Assembly: GCA_016302185.1 (NCBI GenBank)
Contig: JAEDOC010000015.1
Location: 1 to 25,744, forward strand
DNA: 25,744 bases
Direction of reading: 5' to 3'
Origin: Clostridium sp.
Lineage (GTDB): Bacteria; Bacillota; Clostridia; Lachnospirales; Lachnospiraceae
Each line of letters starts with the position of its first letter. Position 1 is the first letter of the stretch. The notes under the pieces are model-generated. The model was not told where the DNA came from. It did no database searches and worked only from the letters and a program-made list of their open reading frames with translations. Shown in pieces: positions 1 through 6,700 of this stretch. The position numbers and the translations under genes are program-made.

Positions 1-40
1 ATTTTAGAATAATTTGTAACCATAGTCAAGTGGTAACAAA

Positions 41-83
41 CACAAAAAGGATGATTCCCGGTTCCTTTTCCGAAAATCATCCT
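41..83 (-). terminator. Intrinsic terminator of the choline-binding-type gene
   Basis: On the minus strand, AGGATGATT (positions 83-75) pairs with AATCATCCT (56-48). An inner CGG/CCG pair lies within the loop, and TTTTTGTG follows. It sits 22 bases past the stop codon of the wall-binding protein gene, so it probably ends that single-gene transcript. Confidence 0.75.
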
Positions 84-105
84 AATTTGTTATCTTTTCT
101 CCGAA

Positions 106-1161
106 TCAGCGCATCACACCGTTACTTCCGAGAACATAGCCGTCGATCTCTGTCTCCTTAGCCATGCTTCCGTCTTCATAAAAATAATACCAGACTCCGG
201 GTGACATCTGATACCAGCCCACTGCCATAGCTCCGGTGGAATCCAGATAATAGGTCTTGTCCTTCAGCTTCAGCCAGCCGGTCTGCATTCTCCCCTGCGC
301 ATCCATATAATACCAGGTTCCGTTCAGCTGCCGCCACCCCGTCGCCGCACAGCCATCCCGGTCAAAATAGTACCAGATTCCCTGCAGATATCTCCAGCCA
401 TCCGCTGCCGGGGAACCGGTCTCATCAATATATCTTCTCTCCTCACCAGTCTGCAGCCAGCTTCCTTTCACTTCTGCCTCCCCGGTCACCGCTCCGTCCG
501 ATGCCACATACGCACCGTTCTTCCGAACCGCCGCATCCTCACTGTTCTTGGAGGTTGCTCTCACTTCATAATAGTAAGAATCCGCTCCCAAAAGGTATGC
601 CTCCAGCTCCACGCTGGTTCCGCGCAGAGTCAGAGTCGTCACATAGTCTCCGTCTCCATGATACAGCTTCAGCTGATATGCGGTTGCATAAGGAACCGCC
701 TCCCAGACTGCTCTGGTTCCGGAAGAAGTGCTCCAGCCGGCATGGCTGGTCTGTCCCAGCTGTACCACAGGAATATAAGAAGCCTTGATAAACAGGCGAC
801 CACTGGGTTCTTTCCAATACGTAAGAAACTTCGCTCCGGATACCTCTATCTTCTCCCGATCATAATAATAGGAAAACTCATCCCCCTCCTCCGGCTTCAG
901 CCGGATACTGGCTGTCACGGTCTCTCCCGGTTTCCACTCCGCGCTGCTGCTGCTCCAGGTAATCGTCTCTACTGTATAGCCCTCTGTCCCGGCAGAAACC
1001 ACCGGCTCCAGAAGCTCCATTCCGCTTTCTTCGTACTGATCCTGAAAGTTTACCTTCACTACAGGAATTGCCGTATCTCCATAGGTCAATGCCGCATTGC
1101 CCAGGGTCAGAAGCGCAACTGCCACAGAGAGCCAGAGTCCTCTGATTCTGTGTCCAAACAT
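106..1161 (-). CDS. Secreted protein with C-terminal cell-wall (choline)-binding repeats
   Basis: Predicted exported surface protein of 351 residues. Residues 1-28 look like a signal peptide: a short basic start (HRIR), a hydrophobic core, then ALTYG. Residues about 140-210 resemble a fibronectin type III-like beta domain. Residues about 233-335 hold four to five repeats of the wall-binding type, with GW, WYY and DxxGxMxTGW motifs. In this family such repeats bind choline or other wall polymers. No catalytic domain is visible in the middle part, so enzymatic activity cannot be assigned. An in-frame GTG eight codons upstream (1183-1185) opens a longer frame. I prefer the ATG at 1159-1161 because AGAGGG lies six bases before it and the GTG has no Shine-Dalgarno sequence. 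It has its own promoter and terminator, so it is probably monocistronic. Confidence 0.8.
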   Translation of the reverse strand: MFGHRIRGLWLSVAVALLTLGNAALTYGDTAIPVVKVNFQDQYEESGMELLEPVVSAGTEGYTVETITWSSSSAEWKPGETVTASIRLKPEEGDEFSYYYDREKIEVSGAKFLTYWKEPSGRLFIKASYIPVVQLGQTSHAGWSTSSGTRAVWEAVPYATAYQLKLYHGDGDYVTTLTLRGTSVELEAYLLGADSYYYEVRATSKNSEDAAVRKNGAYVASDGAVTGEAEVKGSWLQTGEERRYIDETGSPAADGWRYLQGIWYYFDRDGCAATGWRQLNGTWYYMDAQGRMQTGWLKLKDKTYYLDSTGAMAVGWYQMSPGVWYYFYEDGSMAKETEIDGYVLGSNGVMR

Positions 1162-1233
1162 CGCTATCCCTCTCTTCTTTCTCACTGATGCCGAACTCTA
1201 CCGGCTCTTCTCTTCTGCCATTTTGATAACTTT

Positions 1234-1262
1234 ATTATAAATCGTACAATTATAAGCGTCAA
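1234..1262 (-). promoter_or_regulatory. SigA-type promoter of the wall-binding protein gene
   Basis: On the minus strand, TTGACG (1262-1257) and TATAAT (1239-1234) are separated by exactly 17 bases. Transcription would start near 1227, about 65 bases before the chosen ATG. It lies in the 140-base gap after the PrsA-like gene, which shows no clear terminator of its own. Confidence 0.7.
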
Positions 1263-1301
1263 CTTACGATATTCTTTAGAAACTTTTAACAAAGTACGCA
1301 A

Positions 1302-2267
1302 TTACTGTATATGTTTTTGATAAATTTCAAAAAAATCGGCTTCTTCCGCCACTTTTTCTGTTTTCATCTGAAGCTTTTCAAAGGACACTCCACTGTAGCT
1401 GATACGAATTTCCTGACAGTAACTGTCATAAAGATCACGGAATGCCTTCTGCCGTCGGTTCGTATAGATCTGCTCTTTGCGAAGCGCTGTTGCCTCCCGA
1501 TCATACTCATTGACACATTTGATCACATAATAGCTTCCATCCTTCTCCACCGGCACACTTACCTCGCCTGCCGACAGAGAAAACGCCGCCTCTTCATACG
1601 CGGCAGATTCCTCCTTCCGCCCCAGAGAACGTTCCGTTACCGTAAGCCCGGCGGCCTCCGCCAGTGCCGAAAAATCAGCTCCCTCTTCGGATGCGGCAGC
1701 CTGCAGCGTCTCCGCGGCCTGTCGCTCCTCTGTCTTTACCTCCTGAACAACAATCACTTTCGCTTCACTGTCACTGACCTCCAGGTTCATTCCTTCCGTC
1801 AGCTCCTGCACCAGTTTCTCCGCCATACAGTAATCCTCATAGAGCTCCAGCACCTCCTCTTCTGTCAGCTCCATATGCTCCCGATCCGCCGCTGTCAGCG
1901 CCCCGTAGTACTCCTGTGCGGCCTCAGACATGGCGGTCTGCTCCTGCGGCGTCAGACGGATGTCCCGTTCCTCTGCCATCAGATTCATGATCTTCATCTC
2001 ATCCAGAAAGGTCCGCAGCTGGCTTTTCAGATAATCCCCGAAGGTCTTGTCCTCCCCGGCAAGCATCACATCCCAGATCTGATCGGTGCAGACATCCTCA
2101 TACCGCTTTCTTTCCGTGGAAGCAATTACCAGAATCTGGGGCATGGAATATCCTTTTTCCGCTTTTTTCCCGACGGACAGGGCTGAACTGCTGCATCCAG
2201 ACAGGCAGAACATGCCAAGCAGAGCACAGAGTGCCGGTATCGCCAGGTGTTTTCTTCTTTTTTTCAC
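1302..2267 (-). CDS. PrsA/SurA-like peptidyl-prolyl isomerase lipoprotein
   Basis: Predicted membrane-anchored extracytoplasmic foldase of 321 residues. The N-terminus is a lipoprotein signal: basic MKKRRK, a hydrophobic stretch, then lipobox LSGC with the lipidated cysteine at residue 25. Residues about 50-160 form a charged helical chaperone-like region of SurA/PrsA type. Residues about 165-255 match a parvulin (PPIC) rotamase domain, ending in the typical GSYYVIKCVN strand; a helical tail follows. In this family the protein helps exported proteins fold outside the membrane. The start is GTG, with AAGGAGAGG 11-13 bases upstream, a rather long spacing. It lies 39 bases behind maf and probably shares its transcript. 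The family is clear, but PrsA as the exact orthologue is not proven. Confidence 0.82.
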   Translation of the reverse strand: MKKRRKHLAIPALCALLGMFCLSGCSSSALSVGKKAEKGYSMPQILVIASTERKRYEDVCTDQIWDVMLAGEDKTFGDYLKSQLRTFLDEMKIMNLMAEERDIRLTPQEQTAMSEAAQEYYGALTAADREHMELTEEEVLELYEDYCMAEKLVQELTEGMNLEVSDSEAKVIVVQEVKTEERQAAETLQAAASEEGADFSALAEAAGLTVTERSLGRKEESAAYEEAAFSLSAGEVSVPVEKDGSYYVIKCVNEYDREATALRKEQIYTNRRQKAFRDLYDSYCQEIRISYSGVSFEKLQMKTEKVAEEADFFEIYQKHIQ

Positions 2268-2306
2268 TCTATTTCGTTCCTCTCCTTCTTCTTTCCCTTG
2301 TTCTCA

Positions 2307-2927
2307 TCATTCGCAGCGCTTTCCAACCGCACAGAGAAGCTCCTTCAGTTCCTGATACAGACGGCCTGCCGGGAGCCCCATCACATTGGTGTAGGAACCA
2401 CGGATTCCTTTGATATAGGAAGCAAAGCTTCCCTGAATTCCGTAAGCGCCCGCCTTATCCATAGGATCCTTGCTATCTACATAATGTTTGATCTCTTCCT
2501 CTGTCATCGGATAAACCTCCACCTCCGTCTCCGAAGCAAAGGTACGTTTCTGTCCGTTACACAGCAGCGTCACACCGGTATACACATGATGGCATCTCCC
2601 CTGAAGGCTTCGAAGCATCGCAAATGCCTCCTCACGATCTGCCGGCTTTCCCAGAATCTTCCCATCAATACTGACTACCGTATCTGCTCCCACCACAACC
2701 GTGAGCCGCCCCGACGCTTCCGGCATCCGCGCAGCTACCTCCTCAGCCTTCCGGGCAGACAGCTCCATCACCACCTCATCCGGTTCTGTACTGGTTACCA
2801 CCTCTTCGACCCGGCTGGGCAGAATCTCCGGTACAAAACCAATCTGCCGCAGCAGCTCCTCTCTCCGCGGAGACGCTGAGGCCAGAACCAGCCGCAGCTT
2901 TTCCGACAACAGATTTTTTTCTTCCAT
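2307..2927 (-). CDS. maf: Maf family nucleotide pyrophosphatase
   Basis: Cytosolic house-cleaning enzyme of 206 residues. In the family it hydrolyses non-canonical or excess dTTP/UTP-type nucleotides to monophosphate and pyrophosphate, and it is linked to septum inhibition. The signature SASPRREELL is at residues 17-26. GADTVV, GKP and the C-terminal DKAGAYGIQG segment follow in the normal Maf order. The open frame extends 25 codons further up to position 3002, but that extension has no Shine-Dalgarno sequence and would make the protein unusually long. The ATG at 2925-2927 has GGAGG ten bases upstream and gives a normal Maf length. It lies between the divergent PAP2 gene and the PrsA-like gene in a minus-strand run headed by glgA. 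Confidence 0.9.
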   Translation of the reverse strand: MEEKNLLSEKLRLVLASASPRREELLRQIGFVPEILPSRVEEVVTSTEPDEVVMELSARKAEEVAARMPEASGRLTVVVGADTVVSIDGKILGKPADREEAFAMLRSLQGRCHHVYTGVTLLCNGQKRTFASETEVEVYPMTEEEIKHYVDSKDPMDKAGAYGIQGSFASYIKGIRGSYTNVMGLPAGRLYQELKELLCAVGKRCE

Positions 2928-3020
2928 TCCAGTTTGTCCTCCATTATATACAAAAACAGGGAAACCCTTTCTGCAGATCATACTCAGGCTCCCCATTTTC
3001 ATCCCTTATCCCGATCCCGT

Positions 3021-3482
3021 TTAGGCGTACATCGGATTCATCACAAATGCAATCACAATTCCGAGCACAGCTCCCGCAGCCACCTGTATCGGAGTATGCC
3101 CCACATACTCCTTCAGCTTCTCCTGCAGAACTTCGCCCTTTAAATTCACCAGATCCTCAAACAACAGCTTATTCAAAACCTTTGCCTGCTTGCCGGTCTC
3201 CTGCCGGACACCCATAGCATCATACATAACGATCATGGCCAGCAGGAAGCTGATGGAAAATTCAAAGCTTTCCAGACCATAACAAAGTCCGGCTGCCGTC
3301 GTCAGCGCACACACGGTTGCCGAGTGCGAGCTGGGCATACCTCCCGATCCCACCAACCGTTCCGGATTAAAGGAACGGTTCAGGGAAATATCCAGCAGCG
3401 TCTTCAGCACCTGGGCCACCGTCCAGCCAACCACGCCGCTCATCAAAGTCTGATTTGCCGTTATCTGCTGCAGTAAAGTCAT
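3021..3482 (-). CDS. Divergent PAP2 family membrane protein (YuiD-like)
   Basis: Small integral membrane protein of 153 residues, of the divergent PAP2 (acid phosphatase/vanadium haloperoxidase related) family. The family motifs are present: GSGGMPSSHSA (residues 46-55), YDAMGVR (87-93) and GHTPIQV (128-134), with hydrophobic segments near 13-30, 55-70, 76-90 and 132-150. The SSHS and GHTP histidines match the phosphatase-like active site, but the substrate in this subfamily is not established. The start has AGGAG six bases upstream, overlapping the end of glgA. It is 13 bases downstream of glgA, so the two are probably co-transcribed. Confidence 0.85.
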   Translation of the reverse strand: MTLLQQITANQTLMSGVVGWTVAQVLKTLLDISLNRSFNPERLVGSGGMPSSHSATVCALTTAAGLCYGLESFEFSISFLLAMIVMYDAMGVRQETGKQAKVLNKLLFEDLVNLKGEVLQEKLKEYVGHTPIQVAAGAVLGIVIAFVMNPMYA

Positions 3483-3495
3483 CGTTTTCTCCTAA

Positions 3496-4941
3496 TCAGT
3501 ATCCAATCAACCAGTCATAAAGCTCCTGATATTTCAATGCAGAAGCACTCCAGGAGAAGTCAGCCGCCATTGCGCGGTCAATAATCTTGTTCCACTCTCG
3601 TTTTTTGTTATAGTATACATACTTTGCATAGCGAATGCTGTCCAGCATCTCATGCGCATTATAGTTCGCAAAGGAGAAGCCGGTGCCGGTTCCTTCATAC
3701 TCGTTATACGGCCATACGGTATCTTTTAAACCGCCGGTCTCACGCACAATCGGCACGGTTCCGTAGCGGAGCGCCATCAGCTGACTTAAGCCGCAGGGTT
3801 CAAACAGAGACGGCATCAGAAAGGCATCACAGCCCGCATAAATCTTATGAGACATATCCTCAGAATAATAAATATTAGCAGATACACGGTCATTGTATTT
3901 CCAGTCATAGTGGCGGAACATATTCTCATACTTCTCATCACCGGTTCCCAGAACCACCAGCTGTACATCCTCCGTACAGATCTCATCCATCACACACTGA
4001 ATCAGATCGAAGCCTTTCTGATCGGTCAGACGCGACACGATGCCAATCATGAACTTCTTATCATCCCTTGTCAGACCCAGTTCCTCCTGCAGCGCTCTCT
4101 TGTTCTTAATCTTTTCCTTGCGGAAATTCTTCGCATTATACGGCTGTGCGATTCTGGTATCGGTCTCCGGATTGAAATCCACATAGTCAATGCCGTTGAC
4201 AATTCCCCGAAGGCTGTTGGCTCTTGCGCGCATCAGGCCGTCCAGGCCTTCGCCGTAGAATGGAGTTTTAATCTCCTCCGCATACGTATTGCTTACGGTG
4301 GTGATGGCATCCGCATACACCAGACCGCCCTTTAACATATTGCCGTCCTTGTACGCCTCCAGCTTATCCGGTGTGAAATAATAATCCGGAAGCTCAGAGA
4401 AACGCTGGATTGTCTTCACATCCCAGACACCCTGGAACTTTAAGTTGTGAATCGTCATCACGGACTTGATATCACGGAAGAACTCTCCTCCGTGAAATTT
4501 ATCCTTTAAATGAACCGGAATCAGACCGGTCTGCCAGTCGTGACAGTGAATCAGATCCGGCTTAAAGCCAATGACCGGAAGAGCAGAGAGCGCGGCCTTG
4601 CAGAAGAAGGAGAATTTCTCCAGATCATAATACCAGTCTCCATAGGGCTTCGCTCCCCAGAAATAGCTTTCATTATCAATAAAATAGAACGTAATCCCAT
4701 CATACACATACTCCAGAATACCGACATACCGGTTCTGACCCAGATAATCCATGTAAAAATGGCTTACGTACTTCATCTCATTGCGGAATTTCTCCTTGAT
4801 GCAGAGATACTTTGGAATCATCACTCTGACATCATAATACTCCTTGTCAAAACACTTCGGTAAAGAGCCTACTACATCCGCCAATCCTCCGGTCTTAATA
4901 AAAGGAACGGCCTCTGATGCTACAAAAAGAATATTTTTCAT
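3496..4941 (-). CDS. glgA: Glycogen synthase (ADP-glucose type)
   Basis: Cytosolic GT5-family glycosyltransferase of 481 residues, the usual GlgA length. It transfers glucose from ADP-glucose to the growing alpha-1,4-glucan. The N-terminus carries the ADP-glucose-binding KTGGLADV motif (residues 16-23). The C-terminal Rossmann half holds GIVSRLTDQKG and the EPCGLSQLMALRYGT segment around the catalytic glutamate. The ATG has GGGAGG seven bases upstream. No other glycogen gene (glgB, glgC, glgP) is in the window, so this copy is separate from the usual cluster. It starts a run with the divergent PAP2, maf and PrsA-like genes. Confidence 0.95.
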   Translation of the reverse strand: MKNILFVASEAVPFIKTGGLADVVGSLPKCFDKEYYDVRVMIPKYLCIKEKFRNEMKYVSHFYMDYLGQNRYVGILEYVYDGITFYFIDNESYFWGAKPYGDWYYDLEKFSFFCKAALSALPVIGFKPDLIHCHDWQTGLIPVHLKDKFHGGEFFRDIKSVMTIHNLKFQGVWDVKTIQRFSELPDYYFTPDKLEAYKDGNMLKGGLVYADAITTVSNTYAEEIKTPFYGEGLDGLMRARANSLRGIVNGIDYVDFNPETDTRIAQPYNAKNFRKEKIKNKRALQEELGLTRDDKKFMIGIVSRLTDQKGFDLIQCVMDEICTEDVQLVVLGTGDEKYENMFRHYDWKYNDRVSANIYYSEDMSHKIYAGCDAFLMPSLFEPCGLSQLMALRYGTVPIVRETGGLKDTVWPYNEYEGTGTGFSFANYNAHEMLDSIRYAKYVYYNKKREWNKIIDRAMAADFSWSASALKYQELYDWLIGY

Positions 4942-5006
4942 CCTGCTACCTCCCGGGACCTTTATTGAAACGCTACACCGTTTACTTTAACATGTCAGTT
5001 AGTTTT

Positions 5007-5035
5007 ATTATACAATAAAATTACAGAATTAGAAA
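5007..5035 (-). promoter_or_regulatory. Probable SigA-type promoter of glgA
   Basis: A consensus TATAAT -10 box lies at 5012-5007 on the minus strand. The best -35 at 17-base spacing is TTTCTA (5035-5030), which is weak. The start point would be near 5000, giving a leader of about 60 bases before glgA. No terminator for spo0A was found in the 130-base gap, so read-through from spo0A is also possible. Confidence 0.45.
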
Positions 5036-5071
5036 GTAATATTTGCAGCTTTTCTCCCGTTCCCGGCAGGT

Positions 5072-5878
5072 CTAACCGATCTTGCGGTAATCCAGCCGTA
5101 TTTTGTCGACAATCAGGGCAATGAATTCCGAATTGGTTGGTTTTCCTTTTCCGGTGCTTACCGTATAACCAAACAGTTCATTGATGGTATCCATTTTTCC
5201 CCGGCTCCATGCCACCTCGATCGCATGACGGATCGCCCGTTCCACACGGCTGGGCGTCGTCTGGCGTTTCTTGGCAATTGTGGGATAGAGAATCTTCGTC
5301 ACCGAGCCCAGCATCTCCTTATCATTGACCGACATAATAATGGCATCCCGAAGATACTGATAACCTTTAATATGCGCCGGGATACCAATCTCATGCAGCA
5401 TCTGTGTCACATCATTCTCCAGATTCTGCTCCATATACTCTGTTTTATTTATATAAGGCTTCACTTTTCGGCTTCCGGCCAGAGCGGAGGTCTTATTCCG
5501 GTATCCATTCAGCCGCCGCAGCTTATCCAGTACGCTTTCCTTTGTAAAGGGCTTCATTATGTAGTAACTGGCTCCCAGGCGGAACGCATCGGCAGTCAGG
5601 TTTTCACTTCCGGCTGCGGTCACCATAATAAAAGAAACACGCTCCCCCAGCTCCGGATTGCTTCTTACCTTCTCCATCACAGAGATTCCGTCCATTCCCG
5701 GCATAACAATATCCATTAAGACAACATCCGGTTTGGTTCGAACGATCATATTGTACGCATCATTTCCATTTTCCGCCTTGCCAACGACATGAAAATCTTT
5801 CTCACCTGCCAGTATTTCGTCAAGCATCTCCAGAGCCTGCCTGTTATCATCCGCAATCGCAATATTGAGTTCTGCCAT
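5072..5878 (-). CDS. spo0A: Stage 0 sporulation protein A, master response regulator
   Basis: Cytosolic DNA-binding response regulator of 268 residues that commits the cell to sporulation when phosphorylated. The receiver domain spans residues 1-125, with the acidic pair D10-D11, phospho-acceptor D56 in VLMDIVMPGMDG, and the conserved lysine in MKPF. A linker follows. The C-terminal Spo0A effector domain (about 150-268) includes the KRQTTPSRVERAIRHAIEVA recognition segment and the conserved SRGKMD and KPTNSEFIA motifs. The ATG has GGAGG eight bases upstream. Upstream lie a perfect 0A box and two overlapping promoters (listed separately), which suggest autoregulation. The usual neighbour spoIVB is 3.1 kb upstream, not adjacent. 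Confidence 0.97.
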   Translation of the reverse strand: MAELNIAIADDNRQALEMLDEILAGEKDFHVVGKAENGNDAYNMIVRTKPDVVLMDIVMPGMDGISVMEKVRSNPELGERVSFIMVTAAGSENLTADAFRLGASYYIMKPFTKESVLDKLRRLNGYRNKTSALAGSRKVKPYINKTEYMEQNLENDVTQMLHEIGIPAHIKGYQYLRDAIIMSVNDKEMLGSVTKILYPTIAKKRQTTPSRVERAIRHAIEVAWSRGKMDTINELFGYTVSTGKGKPTNSEFIALIVDKIRLDYRKIG

Positions 5879-5897
5879 AATTCGGTCCTCCTATAAC

Positions 5898-5928
5898 AAA
5901 TTCATCGTAAATTTGATTATAGTCCTTC
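5898..5928 (-). promoter_or_regulatory. SigH-like promoter candidate for spo0A
   Basis: GAAGGACTA (5928-5920) matches eight of nine positions of the SigH -35 pattern RNAGGAWWW. After 13 bases, GATGAATTT (5906-5898) matches the SigH -10 pattern RNNGAATWW fully. It overlaps the SigA-type promoter. The start point would fall very close to the Shine-Dalgarno sequence, leaving a leader of about 16 bases, which is the main weakness. In Bacillus, spo0A is known to be driven by SigH during sporulation. Confidence 0.42.
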
Positions 5929-5945
5929 CATGGAAGATGTTTCAA
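5916..5945 (-). promoter_or_regulatory. SigA-type promoter of spo0A
   Basis: TTGAAA (5945-5940) and TATAAT (5921-5916) are separated by 18 bases on the minus strand. The predicted start is near 5909, about 30 bases before the ATG and just upstream of the GGAGG site. This would give vegetative expression independent of the genes upstream. Confidence 0.62.
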
Positions 5946-5963
5946 TCAGATCTTATCGCAGAA

Positions 5964-5970
5964 TTCGACA
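5964..5970 (-). promoter_or_regulatory. 0A box (Spo0A-P binding site) upstream of spo0A
   Basis: The minus strand reads TTTGTCGAAT, containing the exact 0A-box consensus TGTCGAA. It lies 18 bases upstream of the -35 element of spo0A and just after the stop codon of the degV remnant. The position fits autoregulation by phosphorylated Spo0A. Confidence 0.6.
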
Positions 5971-5972
5971 AA

Positions 5973-6668
5973 TTACTGGGTAAAACCAGCCAATCCGAAA
6001 GCCGCCGGACCGCCATGAGTGGTGATGACACCGCCGGCCTTTACCCAACAGAATTCTTCAAAGCCACAGTCTTTCGCCGCCTCTTCGGCTTTTTTCATAA
6101 CTTCCTCCGATAAACCGGCAGTATATACCAGCCAGAGCCGTGATCTCTCTAAATGACAGGACTCCGCATAATCCCGAATCAGCTGTGCTGCAACCTTTGT
6201 CATCTTTCCCCGATATTTTTTGGTTGCCACCAGTTTTCCATCCAGAAGCTCAATACAGGGATGAAGACTTAGAATGCGGCTTCCTAGGAATGCGGCATTA
6301 CTGACTCTGCCGCCGGCCCGCAGAAACTCCAGATTATCCGGAAGAAAGCACATTTTCGCCCGGGAAATCAATTCTTTTGCCGCTTCTGCTGCCTGTGCAA
6401 TCGTAAGCTCCGGCTGAGACGCCAGAAGCTCCGCTACTGCCACAACCACCGCAGCCTGCCCAACCGAAACCTGCATTGTGTCAATGGCAGTCACATAATC
6501 TCTTCCCTCCGCAGCTATGATTCCGCTCTGATAGGAACAGGTGGTCACCGCTGAATATGCCAGATACAGAATCTGTGCCTCCGGCCATTTTTCATGAATC
6601 TGATCAAAAATCCGTTCAAAATCACCCGGTGTACTTCCGCTGGTGGTCGGCAGTTTTCCGGTCTGGTT
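5973..6668 (-). pseudogene. degV-family remnant lacking its N-terminal part
   Basis: DegV-family fatty-acid-binding protein that appears to have lost its first roughly 60 residues. The conserved DegV segment GKLPTTSGSTPGDFERIF is read in frame from about 6659, and the rest follows without a break: AYSAVTTCSYQSG, the IDTMQVSVGQ region, the FLRAGGRVS motif and the C-terminal HGGPAAFG. About 231 codons remain, against roughly 280 in the family. No ATG, GTG or TTG lies in frame before a GTG at 6546-6548, which has no Shine-Dalgarno sequence and sits inside the conserved domain. A strong AGGAGG lies at the very end of the MutS2-like gene, where the original degV start would be expected. An N-terminal deletion between that site and about 6690 is the simplest reading. 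A shortened product of 191 residues from 6548 (5973-6548) cannot be excluded. spo0A follows 94 bases downstream. Confidence 0.65.
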
Positions 6669-6700
6669 ATTTTTGTACTTTTCTTTATTCCTGTTTCCTG

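Noticed and set aside
1..40. Left edge of the window before the terminator
   Set aside because: AT-rich sequence with no frame, promoter pair or repeat that I can support.
2930..2965. TATATAAT resembling a -10 box just before maf
   Set aside because: It has no -35 partner at 16-18 bases and lies almost on top of the ribosome site, so a useful leader would be missing.
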